The notes: generated from the sequence alone by a model not told the origin. Numbered from the stretch's first letter, positions 17,430 through 26,298 are shown. The stretch is DNA of 41,110 bases from Streptomyces triticisoli (GCF_003270085.1 NZ_QFDQ01000023.1:1-41110), one strand, 5' to 3'. Numbers and translations are program-made.

Positions 17430-19907
17430 ATGGCGGAACACCCCGAGCAGAACCAGCCCCCGGAGAGCGTCGAGCAGACCGGGCAGACACCCGGCAGTGG
17501 CGGCTCCTCGACGCTCTCCCGGCTGGCCAGCCGCCTCGAAGTGTCCGCTCTAGCCGAGGCGGCCAAGGAAATCATTCGCGAGGCGCTGGGCGAGGCGGGA
17601 GCCGACTCGGGTGCCTCCGTCGGTCCGCACCCTGACCACCAGGTGTTCCTCGAATCCATCAGCGTCAGCGGCTTTCGTGGCATCGGACGCAAGGCACGTC
17701 TGCCCCTGAGCGCGAAGCCCGGTGTCACCCTCGTGGTGGGACGCAACGGTTCGGGGAAGTCCAGCTTCGCCGAGGGCGCCGAGACGGCGTTCACCGGCCG
17801 GACCGCCCGCCTCGACAGGCAGCGCGGCGAGGTGTGGCGTCGGCACTGGCGCAACCTGCACGACGGGGCCGATCCGAAGGTCGAGGTCCGGCTCGCCATC
17901 GCGGGAGACCCCCGGTCGTCCACGCTGACGTGCACCTGGCCGGGCGACGACGTCACGACCCCCGAGGTCGAGTTCAAGCGTCCGGGCCACGGCCGGCGGC
18001 CCTTCGAGGACGTCGGCTGGAAGCAGGCGCTGAACAACTACCGGCCCTTCCTGTCGTACTCCGATCTCGACAAGGTCATCAGCGGCAGGCCCTGTGACCT
18101 GTACGACTCGGTCGCCACCATTCTCGGGCTCGGCGAGCTGACGGCCGCGGACGAGCGGCTCCAGGTCGTCGAGAAGGCGCTCAACTCCGCGGTGAGGACG
18201 GCCGAGGCCGAACTACCCGCACTCATCGAGGCGCTGTCCGCGCTGGACGATCCCCGGGCGGAACGCGCGCTCGAGGCCATCAGCGGGGCGGGCACTCCCG
18301 ACTTCGACGGGCTGAACGCCCTCGTGACCGGACTGCCCGATGCGGACGACGACCGTCTCCGGGAGCTGCGTGCGACCGTCGAGCTGGCCGGTCCCGACCT
18401 CGCCGCGGTCGGCACGGCCGTGGACCGGCTGCGCGAGGCCGTGGCCGTACTCGACGACGTACGCGCCTCGGGTGCCGAGGACGCCCACCAACGCGCCGAA
18501 CTGCTGGCCAAGGCCCTGGAGCACAGCCGTCGGCACACGGACGAGGGCACTTGCCCGGTGTGCGGGTCCGACCGGCCGCTCGATGAGGAATGGGCCGAAC
18601 GGGCCGCCGAACAGGTGGCGGCCTTGCGGCAGGAGGCCGCCACCGCGCAGCAGGCCCGCACCAGGCTGCGGGACGCGAGGGATGCCGTCCGTTACCTCGT
18701 CACGAGGGTCCCCGCGGGGCTGCCCGACCCGCTCGTCGACCCGTGGGAGGAGTGGACGGCCTGCCGGACGATCGACGACGCCGAGCGGCTCGCCGCCCGC
18801 GCCGAGACTGCCGCGCTGGTCCTCGCCGACGCCTGCGCGGCCCTGCGGGAGGAGGCCGCCCGGGAGCTGGAGAAGCTCGACGAGGAGTGGCGGCGCTGTG
18901 TCACCCGCCTCGCCGCCTGGCTCGGCCAGGCGCGCGCCGCTGACGCCGGCAAGCCGCGGCTGCGCCAGGTCAGGGCGGCCCGCAAGTGGCTCAAGGAGGC
19001 GTGCGCCGAGCTGCGCGAGGAACGGCTGCGGCCCTTCGAAGACCACTCGCAGCGGATCTGGGAGGAACTGCGCCAGCAGAGCAATGTCGACCTGCGTTCC
19101 GTACGCCTGACCGGCAGCGAGAAGGCCGCCGTGCGCAAGCTCGTAATGGATGTGTCCGTGGACGGTACGGAGGCGGCGGCCCTCGGCGTCATGAGCCAGG
19201 GCGAACTGCACTCCCTCGCGCTCTCGCTCTTCCTGCCGCGTGCCGCCGCACCGGACAGCCCCTTCGGGTTCATCGTCATCGACGACCCCGTGCAGTCCAT
19301 GGACCCCGCGAAGGTCCACGGCCTCGCGAAGGTCCTGCACGACCTCGGCGAAACCCGGCAGATCGTGGTCTTCACCCACGACACGCGGCTCCAGCGGGCC
19401 TTCACCAACCAGGAGCTGCCGGTGACCGTACTGGAGGTGGAGCGGGAGGGGAGTTCGGCGGTGACCGTGCGCCGGGTGACCGATCCGGTCAGCCAGGCGC
19501 TGGCCGACGCCCGCGCCCTTGCCCGTACGCCGAACCTCCCGCCGGTTGCCATGACTCACGTTCTACCCGGCCTCTGCCGCACTGTCCTGGAACGCGCCTT
19601 CTCCGAGGCTGCGTGGCTGCGCCTGCACCGCGCCGGACTGACCGAGCACGAGGCGGAGAAGACCATCACGGTCGCCGTCAGGTTGATGGACATCGCCGCC
19701 CTGGGGCTCTTCGGGGACCCGTCCAGGACGGGTGACGTCTACCGCGAGCTGCGCAGACGGTGTGGCCCCGGGGCGGTGGACCTCATCCGGCGGTGTCAGG
19801 AGGGGGTGCACCCGTCCGGCACCCCGATGCCGGATCCCCTCCGGTTCGTGGGGGACATCGCGGCCGTCGCCCAGACGGTGCGCAAGCCGGAGGAGACCAC
19901 GCCGTGA
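17430..19907 (+). CDS. SMC/Rad50-like ATPase with zinc hook, RloC-like
   Basis: 825 aa. After a 70-residue Ser/Gly/Glu leader comes an ABC-type ATPase: FRGIGRKARLPLSAKPGVTL, Walker A GRNGSGKS (104-111), two long helical arms around a CPVC half zinc hook (375-378), a signature-like MSQGELHSLALSLFLP, Walker B FIVIDDPVQSMD (D618-D619) and the H-loop FTHD (H650). The C-terminal ~140 residues are a separate helical domain with R717-x3-E721 (CRTVLERAF) and H794 (GVHPSG). In PrrC and RloC anticodon nucleases an R-x3-E plus a downstream His form the tRNA-cutting site, and both families sit with or near type I R-M systems, so this may be an RloC-type back-up nuclease (inference). The stop overlaps the next gene (GTGA). 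The ATG is preceded by GGCGGAG. Confidence 0.85.
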   Translation: MAEHPEQNQPPESVEQTGQTPGSGGSSTLSRLASRLEVSALAEAAKEIIREALGEAGADSGASVGPHPDHQVFLESISVSGFRGIGRKARLPLSAKPGVTLVVGRNGSGKSSFAEGAETAFTGRTARLDRQRGEVWRRHWRNLHDGADPKVEVRLAIAGDPRSSTLTCTWPGDDVTTPEVEFKRPGHGRRPFEDVGWKQALNNYRPFLSYSDLDKVISGRPCDLYDSVATILGLGELTAADERLQVVEKALNSAVRTAEAELPALIEALSALDDPRAERALEAISGAGTPDFDGLNALVTGLPDADDDRLRELRATVELAGPDLAAVGTAVDRLREAVAVLDDVRASGAEDAHQRAELLAKALEHSRRHTDEGTCPVCGSDRPLDEEWAERAAEQVAALRQEAATAQQARTRLRDARDAVRYLVTRVPAGLPDPLVDPWEEWTACRTIDDAERLAARAETAALVLADACAALREEAARELEKLDEEWRRCVTRLAAWLGQARAADAGKPRLRQVRAARKWLKEACAELREERLRPFEDHSQRIWEELRQQSNVDLRSVRLTGSEKAAVRKLVMDVSVDGTEAAALGVMSQGELHSLALSLFLPRAAAPDSPFGFIVIDDPVQSMDPAKVHGLAKVLHDLGETRQIVVFTHDTRLQRAFTNQELPVTVLEVEREGSSAVTVRRVTDPVSQALADARALARTPNLPPVAMTHVLPGLCRTVLERAFSEAAWLRLHRAGLTEHEAEKTITVAVRLMDIAALGLFGDPSRTGDVYRELRRRCGPGAVDLIRRCQEGVHPSGTPMPDPLRFVGDIAAVAQTVRKPEETTP

Positions 19908-20314
19908 CCCCGACGATCCGCCAGCTGATGGACACCGCCGACCTGCTCATCGAGAACAACGGCGGACCCGTGGACGCCGCGGCCACACCCGCCCAGCCCG
20001 CCGTGCTCACCGCCACCGCGGCGAGTCGGTGCCGGGGTGCCGCCTTCGCTCTCCGGGCCGCGCTGGAGAGCGCGGTCGCCGCCTGCCTCACGGCGCACGG
20101 TGCGCCGCGCACGATCCGTGAGGGCTCCATGCGGGGAGCGCTCCTCTGGCTCCGCTGCTGTGCCGAAGCCGGGACCGCTCGCCGGGCGAAGGCCGCGTGG
20201 AGCCGGCTCTGCCTGGGATGCCACTACCACCAGTACGAGATCGGTCCCACGGAGGACCAGGTGCGTGCCTGGCGGACCGAAGTCGCGGCGGTCATCGCGC
20301 TGTTGGCCCACTGA
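19904..20314 (+). CDS. Small HEPN-like partner of the SMC-like ATPase
   Basis: 136 aa, mostly helical, with no recognised family name. The C-terminus carries SRLCLGCHYHQYEIGPTEDQ; R101-x5-H107 fits the R-x4-6-H signature of HEPN ribonucleases, though HEPN proteins usually have a polar residue after the Arg and here it is Leu. GTG 19904 overlaps the stop of the ATPase gene (GTGA), so it is translationally coupled and very likely a partner of that ATPase. It could be an antitoxin-like or accessory helical protein rather than a nuclease. Hairpins follow at 20328-20361 and 20374-20392. The longer open frame from 19760 lies inside the ATPase gene and is not used. Confidence 0.65.
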   Translation: MTPTIRQLMDTADLLIENNGGPVDAAATPAQPAVLTATAASRCRGAAFALRAALESAVAACLTAHGAPRTIREGSMRGALLWLRCCAEAGTARRAKAAWSRLCLGCHYHQYEIGPTEDQVRAWRTEVAAVIALLAH

Positions 20315-20327
20315 CCACCTTCGGCCA

Positions 20328-20443
20328 CCGCCTTCCGCCGGTTCGGTGACCAGGAAGGCGGAGCCTGCCCGCTGCGGCGCGAAGAGCGCCGCCGCAAGGA
20401 GACACACGTGAGAACGACGCCACGGGGACGGTTATCGTCCCCG
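20328..20443. other. Three consecutive hairpins between defence genes
   Basis: CCGCCTTCC/GGAAGGCGG (20328-20336 / 20353-20361), GCGGCGC/GCGCCGC with a GAAGA loop (20374-20392) and CGGGGACG/CGTCCCCG with a GTTAT loop (20423-20443). The first may end transcription of the ATPase operon. The last sits just before the ribosome site (AAGGAG, 20449-20454) of the next gene and could act on its translation or as an operator. Confidence 0.45.
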
Positions 20444-20461
20444 CGCACAAGGAGCGACCCC

Positions 20462-22147
20462 ATGGCAACCCGCACGTCCAAGCGAACCCTGTACCGGCTC
20501 AGGGGCGTCACTCCCACCGTCGAGGCGATGTTCGACGCTCTGGACACGGATCAGCTGGAACGGGTCCACGCGGACTTCGACATCCCTGAGCGCCTCGACG
20601 TACCGGCGGTCCTGGTCACCGGCAGCTTCGAGCAGCCCGTCGCGAGCTGGTGCAACGAGGTCTTCCGTACGACGGGTGTCGAAGTGTCGCTGCCGGTCAA
20701 CCGCTCGGCCGGACTACTGATGCTCGCCGTCGACGGGGAGGTGTACGCCATCGGCTACGACCAGGGCTTCCGCTTGGTGCCCGACAGGCTGAAGGACCAC
20801 CGCTTCGGACTGAGCTTCGCGTCCCGCCGGGTGGACCCTGGGAGGATCCGGGACCTGGTGTCGCACACCCCAGGTGGAGGGCGCACCGACATCACCCTGA
20901 TCCCGGGCGGCGCCTCGGTGTGGAGCCTGGGCATCGTGGAGCACGCGCAGATTGTGCGTCGCCTCGGCGGCCACCTGGACGACATCCCGCTCACCATCTC
21001 CCGGGACAACCCGGCGCGGATCTCCAGCGCCGAGGGCGGTGCCGGTCTGCGTCTGCGGCTCGGTATGGAGGGCACCGACCTGATCTCCGACATCCGTGCG
21101 ATCGCCCGTGTGCTGCGCGAGGAGAAGCCGAGCCCGGAACTGGAGTTCGTCGAGCACGTCGTGCCCGTCAGTGATCCCCTCCTTCTCACCCGCCTGGAGG
21201 CCGTCCTCGACGACCTCCTGGGCCAGGAGCCCGACGGGAGGATCAGCGTCGCCGTCCCCGCCGACCACTGGGACGACTACGAGGCCGCCCGGGCGTTCAG
21301 GGCCAGGATCAAGAGCGACGAGGCCGGCCGGTCGACCGACGACTTCGACCTCGAGTACGTCCTCTGCCGGGCGCGTGTCCAGCGTGCGGGCAGCCGCGTG
21401 ACCGCGCTCCGGGAAGGGACCGTTACCCTCTACCGGCACAGCCGCGCTGATCGGGCCGACGAGATCTGGACGTCCAGCGCGCTCCGGTGGATCGAGGCGG
21501 AAGTGTTCCTCGACTCCCGCCGGTTCTTCCTGATGGACGAGCACTGGTACGAGATCGACCAGGAGTACCTGAAGGCGATTCGCTCGCATGCCGAGCGGCT
21601 GATCACCGATTCCCCATCCGTCGACCTGCCCCCGTGGGTCCTCGGAGACAAGGAGCGCACGTACAACGAGTCCGTGCCGGACCAGCGGCCCGGGTACGTC
21701 TGCTTCGACCGCGACAACGTTCAGACCGCGCTGCACCGCGGGAACGGCGTGGAGATCTGCGATCTGCTGAGCCCGGACAACGTCTTGGTCATGGTGAAGC
21801 GCGCCAAGGGCTCCGACGCGCTGAGCCACCTCTTCAGCCAAGCGCTTGTCGCTGTACAGACTCTGCGGAACTCCCCGGAGGGGAGGGAGCGGTTCGCCGA
21901 GAAGGTGGCCGCGGCCCGGAAGGGAAGCGGCCTGCCGGAAGGCTTCCGGCCTTCGAAGGTCGTCTTCGCGATCCTGCTGAAGGACGGCACCGATCTGACC
22001 GCCGACACTTTGTTCCCGTTCTCGCAGGTCACCCTGGTACAGACGGCCAGGACGCTCGAAGCGTGGGGTGTTCAGGTCGAGGTCGTCGGTATCGCTTCCA
22101 CTCCGCCGCCCGGCACCTCGACTGGGATCCGGCGGTTGGCGGCGTAG
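20462..22147 (+). CDS. TIGR04141/DUF6119 family protein
   Basis: 561 aa. I recognise the sporadically distributed TIGR04141 (DUF6119) family by its size and by a C-terminal signature: GVEICDLLSPDNVLVMVKRA followed by KGSDALSHLFSQALV. The paired D...K residues and the K-R-x-K-G-S-x-A-L-S-H-L-F core suggest a nuclease-like or nucleic-acid-binding fold, which is inference from pattern. Family members are scattered between genomes and often lie beside restriction systems, in line with its position after the hsd and SMC-like genes. ATG 20462 has AAGGAG 7 nt upstream; an upstream GTG at 20408 would place a strong hairpin inside the coding region, so I reject it. No membrane segment or signal peptide is visible. 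Function unknown. Confidence 0.8.
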   Translation: MATRTSKRTLYRLRGVTPTVEAMFDALDTDQLERVHADFDIPERLDVPAVLVTGSFEQPVASWCNEVFRTTGVEVSLPVNRSAGLLMLAVDGEVYAIGYDQGFRLVPDRLKDHRFGLSFASRRVDPGRIRDLVSHTPGGGRTDITLIPGGASVWSLGIVEHAQIVRRLGGHLDDIPLTISRDNPARISSAEGGAGLRLRLGMEGTDLISDIRAIARVLREEKPSPELEFVEHVVPVSDPLLLTRLEAVLDDLLGQEPDGRISVAVPADHWDDYEAARAFRARIKSDEAGRSTDDFDLEYVLCRARVQRAGSRVTALREGTVTLYRHSRADRADEIWTSSALRWIEAEVFLDSRRFFLMDEHWYEIDQEYLKAIRSHAERLITDSPSVDLPPWVLGDKERTYNESVPDQRPGYVCFDRDNVQTALHRGNGVEICDLLSPDNVLVMVKRAKGSDALSHLFSQALVAVQTLRNSPEGRERFAEKVAAARKGSGLPEGFRPSKVVFAILLKDGTDLTADTLFPFSQVTLVQTARTLEAWGVQVEVVGIASTPPPGTSTGIRRLAA

Positions 22148-22247
22148 CCGTCGCGCACCGCAACACCGTACGCCGACGTTGCCGACGAGCCGTTCCGGAC
22201 CTCGGGTTGGCTGTGACGGCGGACCAGGGCCACCACGATGCCAGCTG

Positions 22248-23429
22248 TTACATCAGTGACCTTCGCACCGCGTCGACCAGCGACGCCGCACGCACATCGT
22301 CGGGACCCCCGATGATGTGGTTCATCACGTAACCGAAAGCGATGCCGTGCTCGGGTTCGGCGAAGCCGAGTGAGCCGCCTCGGCCGGTGTGGCCGAAGGC
22401 GTTCGGGCCGGTCATGGGGTTGGTATCGGTGGGCAGCATGTATCCGGCGCTGAAGCGGCTCGGGATCAGCATCACCTGATCTTTCCCGCCGGCCTGCTCA
22501 CTGGTCGCCGACGCCAGGGTTTCCTGGGTGAGCAGGCGTACGCCGTCCACCTCGCCGATCAGCGCAGCGTACATGCGCGCCAGTCCACGTGCGGTGCCAA
22601 TGCCGTTGGAGGCCGGGAGCTCCGCGGCCTGCACCTCCGGTGAATCGAAATCGATCTCGGCGGGGTCGGTGACCGCGTACGCCCTGTTGCTGAATGAGTT
22701 CGGGTCGCGCCAGGCGGCGACCTGTTCGCGGAGTTCCTCGGGAAGCGACTCGGCGGGCACGGTGGTGAAGTCGACGTCCGGCCGCCGGTACACCATGCGG
22801 CTGACCCGGTCGCGCTCACCCGCCGGCAATCCGATGAAGAAGTCCAGCCCGAGAGGGGCCGCGATCTCGTCGGCGAAGAAGCGGCCCGGCGAGCGGCCGG
22901 ATACTCGGCGGATCACCTCGCCGACCAGCCAGCCCCAGGTCCGGCCGTGGTACCCGTGAGCCGTGCCCGGAGTCCACAGGGGGCGTTGATCGGCCAGTGC
23001 CGCCGCAATTGGATGCCAGGCCAACGCCTGGTTCAGCGGGACCGGTTGGTCTAGCGCGATCAGGCCGGCCTGGTGGGACAACAGCCAGCGCACCGGGATG
23101 TCCGCCTTGCCGTTCGCGGCGAACTCCGGCCAGTACTTCGCCACCGGCGCGTCCAGGTCCAGCGCGCCGCGCTCGGCCAGCATGTGTGCCGCGGTCGCGG
23201 TCGCCCCCTTGGTCGCCGAGTAGACCAGTTGCAGCGTGTCCCGCGTCCACGGACGACCGGTTTCCGGGTCGGCGACGCCGCCCCACAGGTCCACCACCGG
23301 CCGGCCGTATCGGTACACGCACACCGCCGCGCCGATGTCCCCGTGCCGGGCGAAGTTCGCCGTAAATGCTTCACGCACCGGTTCGAATCCGGGTGCCACC
23401 TCACCGTCGATCGTCGTCATGCCGTTCAT
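22248..23429 (-). CDS. Serine hydrolase (beta-lactamase / class C esterase family)
   Basis: 393 aa, the usual length of EstB-like beta-lactamase-fold esterases. The nucleophile motif is S71-A-T-K74 (QLVYSATKGATATAAHML), the tyrosine motif Y160-H-G (PGTAHGYHGRTWGWLVGEVI), and a C-terminal G-H-T-G motif is in AFGHTGRGGSLGF. No signal peptide is seen, so it probably acts in the cytoplasm on small esters or amides rather than as a secreted beta-lactamase. The start could be ATG 23429 or ATG 23420 (MTTIDGEV); neither has a strong ribosome site. It lies on the minus strand downstream of the XRE regulator, 63 bp apart, so both may be one transcript. There is no obvious link to the defence genes. Confidence 0.9.
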   Translation of the reverse strand: MNGMTTIDGEVAPGFEPVREAFTANFARHGDIGAAVCVYRYGRPVVDLWGGVADPETGRPWTRDTLQLVYSATKGATATAAHMLAERGALDLDAPVAKYWPEFAANGKADIPVRWLLSHQAGLIALDQPVPLNQALAWHPIAAALADQRPLWTPGTAHGYHGRTWGWLVGEVIRRVSGRSPGRFFADEIAAPLGLDFFIGLPAGERDRVSRMVYRRPDVDFTTVPAESLPEELREQVAAWRDPNSFSNRAYAVTDPAEIDFDSPEVQAAELPASNGIGTARGLARMYAALIGEVDGVRLLTQETLASATSEQAGGKDQVMLIPSRFSAGYMLPTDTNPMTGPNAFGHTGRGGSLGFAEPEHGIAFGYVMNHIIGGPDDVRAASLVDAVRRSLM

Positions 23430-23492
23430 CCTGGCAGTTCGGCCGCTCTCCCCGGCGAGGCGGGCTCGCCCCCGGTGTCCAGACGATGGTTG

Positions 23493-24836
23493 TCAGATGA
23501 CGACGGGTAGTTCCTGCAGGCGCTCGCGGAACTCGCGGACAGAAGGCACGTACTTGTGCGGTTCGAGCCGCGCGGAGAACTCCTTCAGGCGGTCCAGAGC
23601 CCGTACGGAACTGACGCTGTCCTCCAGGAGCCCGACGCCGTGGTTCGCGGCGTCCAGCGCTCCCTCCAGGTCACCGCCGGCGAGTCGCGCCTCGGCCAAG
23701 CGGCTGGACCGTACGGCCTTGTCCCGGGGAGCCGCGCTCGCCACGGAGGTCTCCAGGGAACTCGTCGCGCGCTCCACCTGCCCGGAGCGCAACAGGACCT
23801 TGCCCTCGGTCGATCTCAACTGCGCCTCGCCGAACCAGTCGAGCCAGTCCGGGTTCTCCTCCGTCGCATCACGCTCCCAGAGGGAAGTGGCGCGGTTCAG
23901 TGCCGTTCCGGCCTTGCGGTGGTAGCCGTCGCGTGACAGCGCCTCGGCCTTGTGCAGGTAGAGGAAGGACTGGGTGCAGGGCGACAGCGAGTGGGGAGCG
24001 TTGTCGATGGCGGTCGAGATGAGGTCGACCCGCTCGGCGGTGCGTCCGGCCTCGGAGACGTGCACTCCCATCTCCGCGAGGATGAAGGCGCCGAAGGCGT
24101 CGTCCCCGGCGGTACGGGCGCTGCGCAGGGCGCCGACGTAGTAGCGCTGGCCGGCGGATCGCAGGCCGGCGTCGTAGGCCATCCAGCCGGTCAGGTGCGA
24201 CACTCGGGCCGCCAGCGCGTACAGGCGGAGGCGGACCCTGTCGGTGTACCGCCCACCGCTGAGGAGACCGGTGACCAGGGCGAGATCACCGCGTGCCTGC
24301 TCCAGAAGCCGGGCGCCTCCGAGTTGGTCGTCGAGCGTGCGGAGGGTGCAGATGCGCTGCTCGATCGTCGAGACCATCGTGTCCGTGACCCGGTCACCGC
24401 CCAGCGCCGAGGCGAAGGCGGAGGGTGCGTCCACCCAGCTCGCCGCGAGCCCCGTCAAGGCGGCGCCGGTGATGGTGAGAAAGCCCCGGCGATCCATGCG
24501 GCCACTCCCCACCAGATCGGACAGCGCCTCGACCGTGCCGGCCTCGGTCCACGGAGCGGTGAGCCCCGTCACCTCCCAAACGGGGAGCCACCGGGGCCAT
24601 CCTTCCGCGCGCACCTGTTCGTCCGGGACACGCAGCAGGTCGGCGAGGACACGCTGGGCATCCGCGTCCGGCTCCTGTCCTTGCTCCCACTTCCATACGG
24701 TCGTCCGGTTGGTCGCCAGGGGGATCCCGAGCGTCCTCCCGTGCTTCTGCATGAGCCGGGCGAATTCGGCCTTCCCCCACCCGCGCGTCTGGAGGACGAA
24801 GCTCAGCGGATGAACTGCTAACGGCTCACCAGGCAC
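23493..24836 (-). CDS. XRE-family regulator with TPR-like C-terminal half
   Basis: 447 aa. The N-terminal helix-turn-helix covers about residues 10-70 (FARLMQKHGRTLGIPLATNR, then TTVWKWEQGQEPDA as recognition helix). A Tat-like stretch at ~113-135 (MDRRGFLTITGAALTGLAAS) is internal; such stretches are common in this Streptomyces regulator family and do not mean export. Residues ~150-440 are TPR-like helical repeats (YLHKAEALSRDGYHRKAGTA, LRSTEGKVLLRSGQVERATS), the typical ligand- or peptide-sensing part. GTG 24836 has GGGAG 7 nt upstream. It is divergent from the HATPase/peptide/cupin operon, separated by 253 bp, which suggests it controls that operon. Such XRE plus HATPase pairs are frequent beside small Streptomyces biosynthetic loci. 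Confidence 0.85.
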   Translation of the reverse strand: MPGEPLAVHPLSFVLQTRGWGKAEFARLMQKHGRTLGIPLATNRTTVWKWEQGQEPDADAQRVLADLLRVPDEQVRAEGWPRWLPVWEVTGLTAPWTEAGTVEALSDLVGSGRMDRRGFLTITGAALTGLAASWVDAPSAFASALGGDRVTDTMVSTIEQRICTLRTLDDQLGGARLLEQARGDLALVTGLLSGGRYTDRVRLRLYALAARVSHLTGWMAYDAGLRSAGQRYYVGALRSARTAGDDAFGAFILAEMGVHVSEAGRTAERVDLISTAIDNAPHSLSPCTQSFLYLHKAEALSRDGYHRKAGTALNRATSLWERDATEENPDWLDWFGEAQLRSTEGKVLLRSGQVERATSSLETSVASAAPRDKAVRSSRLAEARLAGGDLEGALDAANHGVGLLEDSVSSVRALDRLKEFSARLEPHKYVPSVREFRERLQELPVVI

Positions 24837-25089
24837 GTCATCACTCCCGTCATCCCCTCACGGCGTAGTTGGGAGGCTACTTCCCGTGTCCGTGAACGGG
24901 GAGGGCGTCCCCAGGAGAAACCCCCTAGAAACGTTCCGACGTGCGAGCTGGCGCCGTTGACTGAGTATCAGCCGTCCATGAGGCACGCCCAGGGCGCTCG
25001 CTCTCGGAACGGCTCCTCAGATCGGCGGCTCCATTCCCGTATCACCGTCGGAGATGGAGCCGCTCTCCAGCTCTTCGGAGGCGTCCGTC

Positions 25090-25581
25090 ATGCCCACGTT
25101 CGTCCATCGGTTCGTCCTTGCGGGTACGGAAAGGGAAGTGCCCCTCGCCCGGCGCATAGTCGTCGACAAGGTGCGTACGTGGGGTGTGCCGCTGGACGAG
25201 GAGACAGTCGACGCCATCCGTCTCGTCGCCTCCGAGCTCATCACCAACGCCGTGGTCCACGGGGAGGGGCCGGTCACCATTGCGCTGTACCACCGGCCCG
25301 GTCGCTTGGTGATCGACGTCCTGGACGGCAATCCATCGGCTCCGCAGATGGGTTGTGCCCAAGCCGACGACGAGAGCGGGCGCGGCCTGGCGCTGGTCGG
25401 CCTTCTTGCGGCGCGGTGTGCCTGGGAACCCTCCGGTCACGGGAAGCGCGTATGGGCGGAGATCGTACTTCCCACGGCGGCGCCTGCCATCCGTGCTGCC
25501 GTTCTGCGCAGATTATTCGCGCTGAGGCCGAAGCGTGGAGTCGTAGCCGAGTTGAAGTCGCTCACCCTGGCAGTCGCGTGA
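25090..25581 (+). CDS. RsbW-like HATPase (ATP-binding regulatory protein)
   Basis: 163 aa, GHKL/HATPase_c fold like anti-sigma factor kinases of the RsbW/SpoIIAB type. The N-box is ASELITNAVVHG (E-x-x-x-N), the G1-like box VIDVLDGNPSAP (D-x-G), and the G2 box SGRGLALVGLLA. It ends with a basic helical tail (RAAVLRRLFALRPKRGVVAE) that is longer than usual. ATG 25090 is preceded by GGAGG. Its stop overlaps the next start (TGATG), so translation is coupled. It is the intact counterpart of the decayed copy at 16914-17255. With the divergent XRE regulator it probably forms a control module for the peptide operon; the target sigma factor is not visible here. Confidence 0.9.
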   Translation: MPTFVHRFVLAGTEREVPLARRIVVDKVRTWGVPLDEETVDAIRLVASELITNAVVHGEGPVTIALYHRPGRLVIDVLDGNPSAPQMGCAQADDESGRGLALVGLLAARCAWEPSGHGKRVWAEIVLPTAAPAIRAAVLRRLFALRPKRGVVAELKSLTLAVA

Positions 25582-25919
25582 TGGGGCGGTACGTAGTACG
25601 AGCGGCTCCGCCTCCTGATCCCGATGTGGTGTTCCGGCCCACCCGCCGCGACATCGACCCCGTCACAGGGGAGCCCACCGCCTACGCCCTGTGGGACCGC
25701 CATGAATGGCAGGCGCGTGGTGAGTGCTGGTTGTGGTGTGGACGTGACGGCGTCGAGGTGACGTGGATCGGTCCCGTCCGGTCGAGCGGTATGCACGCGG
25801 CCCTCTACGCCTGCCGCGCGTGTCTGTACGAACTGGACCAGCGGGTCCTAGAGACCAACATGCGCCAGGACGCGGACGTCCTGCCGATGAACGGCCGGGT
25901 TGCTCGGCCGCCGGTGTAG
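25581..25919 (+). CDS. Conserved small hypothetical protein coupled to the HATPase
   Basis: 112 aa, function unknown. Features: MGRYVVRAAPPPDPDVVFRP at the start, a central GECWLWCGRDGVEVTWIGPV, then LYACRACLYELDQRVLETNM. The CxxC-type pair (ACRAC) and the W-C-G element could bind a metal, but only three or four Cys are present. I have seen similar proteins next to HATPase genes in Streptomyces genomes (memory, unverified). ATG 25581 shares its A with the TGA of the HATPase gene. It ends 126 bp before the 55-aa peptide gene, so it belongs to the same run of genes. Confidence 0.7.
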   Translation: MGRYVVRAAPPPDPDVVFRPTRRDIDPVTGEPTAYALWDRHEWQARGECWLWCGRDGVEVTWIGPVRSSGMHAALYACRACLYELDQRVLETNMRQDADVLPMNGRVARPPV

Positions 25920-26045
25920 CGCTGCGGCTCATCGCGTCGCCCGATGACCGCCGCCCCACGGAAATCCGCTTCTCCCACGGCCGTGGGGCGGCCACTACCT
26001 CCCGCCGGAGCCCTGGCGGGAGAACCGAAGAGGAAGGAGTACGAG

Positions 26046-26213
26046 GTGGCAGAGCGCACGACACCGCCTCCGGCCCAAAGCGGCCTCCTGGTGGCAGTGG
26101 AAGAGCTGACCGCCGTCCACGACCGGTACGACAGCCTCCGGTCCGACAACGCCGGAAGTTCCGGCGACGCGCCGTGGCCGGGCGGCGACGGCAACCTGCA
26201 CGACAGCGAGTAG
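26046..26213 (+). CDS. 55-aa peptide, candidate RiPP precursor
   Basis: A short gene with a strong ribosome site (GGAAGGAG, 8 nt before GTG 26046). The N-terminal half includes a hydrophobic/acidic helix (SGLLVAVEELTAVHDRYDSL), like a leader. The C-terminal half is small, polar and rich in Asp, Asn, Gly and Ser (SDNAGSSGDAPWPGGDGNLH, then DSE), like a core. It has no Cys, so it is not a lanthipeptide in the usual sense; Asp, Asn, His, Ser and Pro are possible hydroxylation sites for the cupin_4/JmjC enzyme encoded next. A strong hairpin follows immediately and the enzyme genes come after it, the classic precursor-attenuator-enzymes order. The role is inferred from size, leader/core layout and context; I do not recognise a named family. 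Confidence 0.6.
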   Translation: MAERTTPPPAQSGLLVAVEELTAVHDRYDSLRSDNAGSSGDAPWPGGDGNLHDSE

Positions 26214-26221
26214 GCACCAAG

Positions 26222-26259
26222 CGGTGGGGCCGGCACGACTGGCCGTGCCGGCCCCACCG
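26222..26259 (+). terminator. Strong hairpin between peptide and cupin genes (attenuator candidate)
   Basis: Stem CGGTGGGGCCGGCACG (26222-26237) and CGTGCCGGCCCCACCG (26244-26259), 16 perfect pairs with a 6-nt loop. It lies 8 bp after the peptide stop and 39 bp before the cupin start. Such a hairpin could end most transcripts and let some read through, giving much more peptide than enzyme. Confidence 0.75.
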
Positions 26260-26298
26260 TGTCCGCATCACGTGGTCGAACCCATGGAGGACGCAACG

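Noticed and set aside
24460..24520. Tat signal peptide in the XRE regulator (MDRRGFLT)
   Set aside because: It is internal, after an HTH domain, and is common in this regulator family; the protein is cytoplasmic.
26046..26213. Lanthipeptide precursor
   Set aside because: No Cys in the peptide and no lanthionine synthetase nearby.
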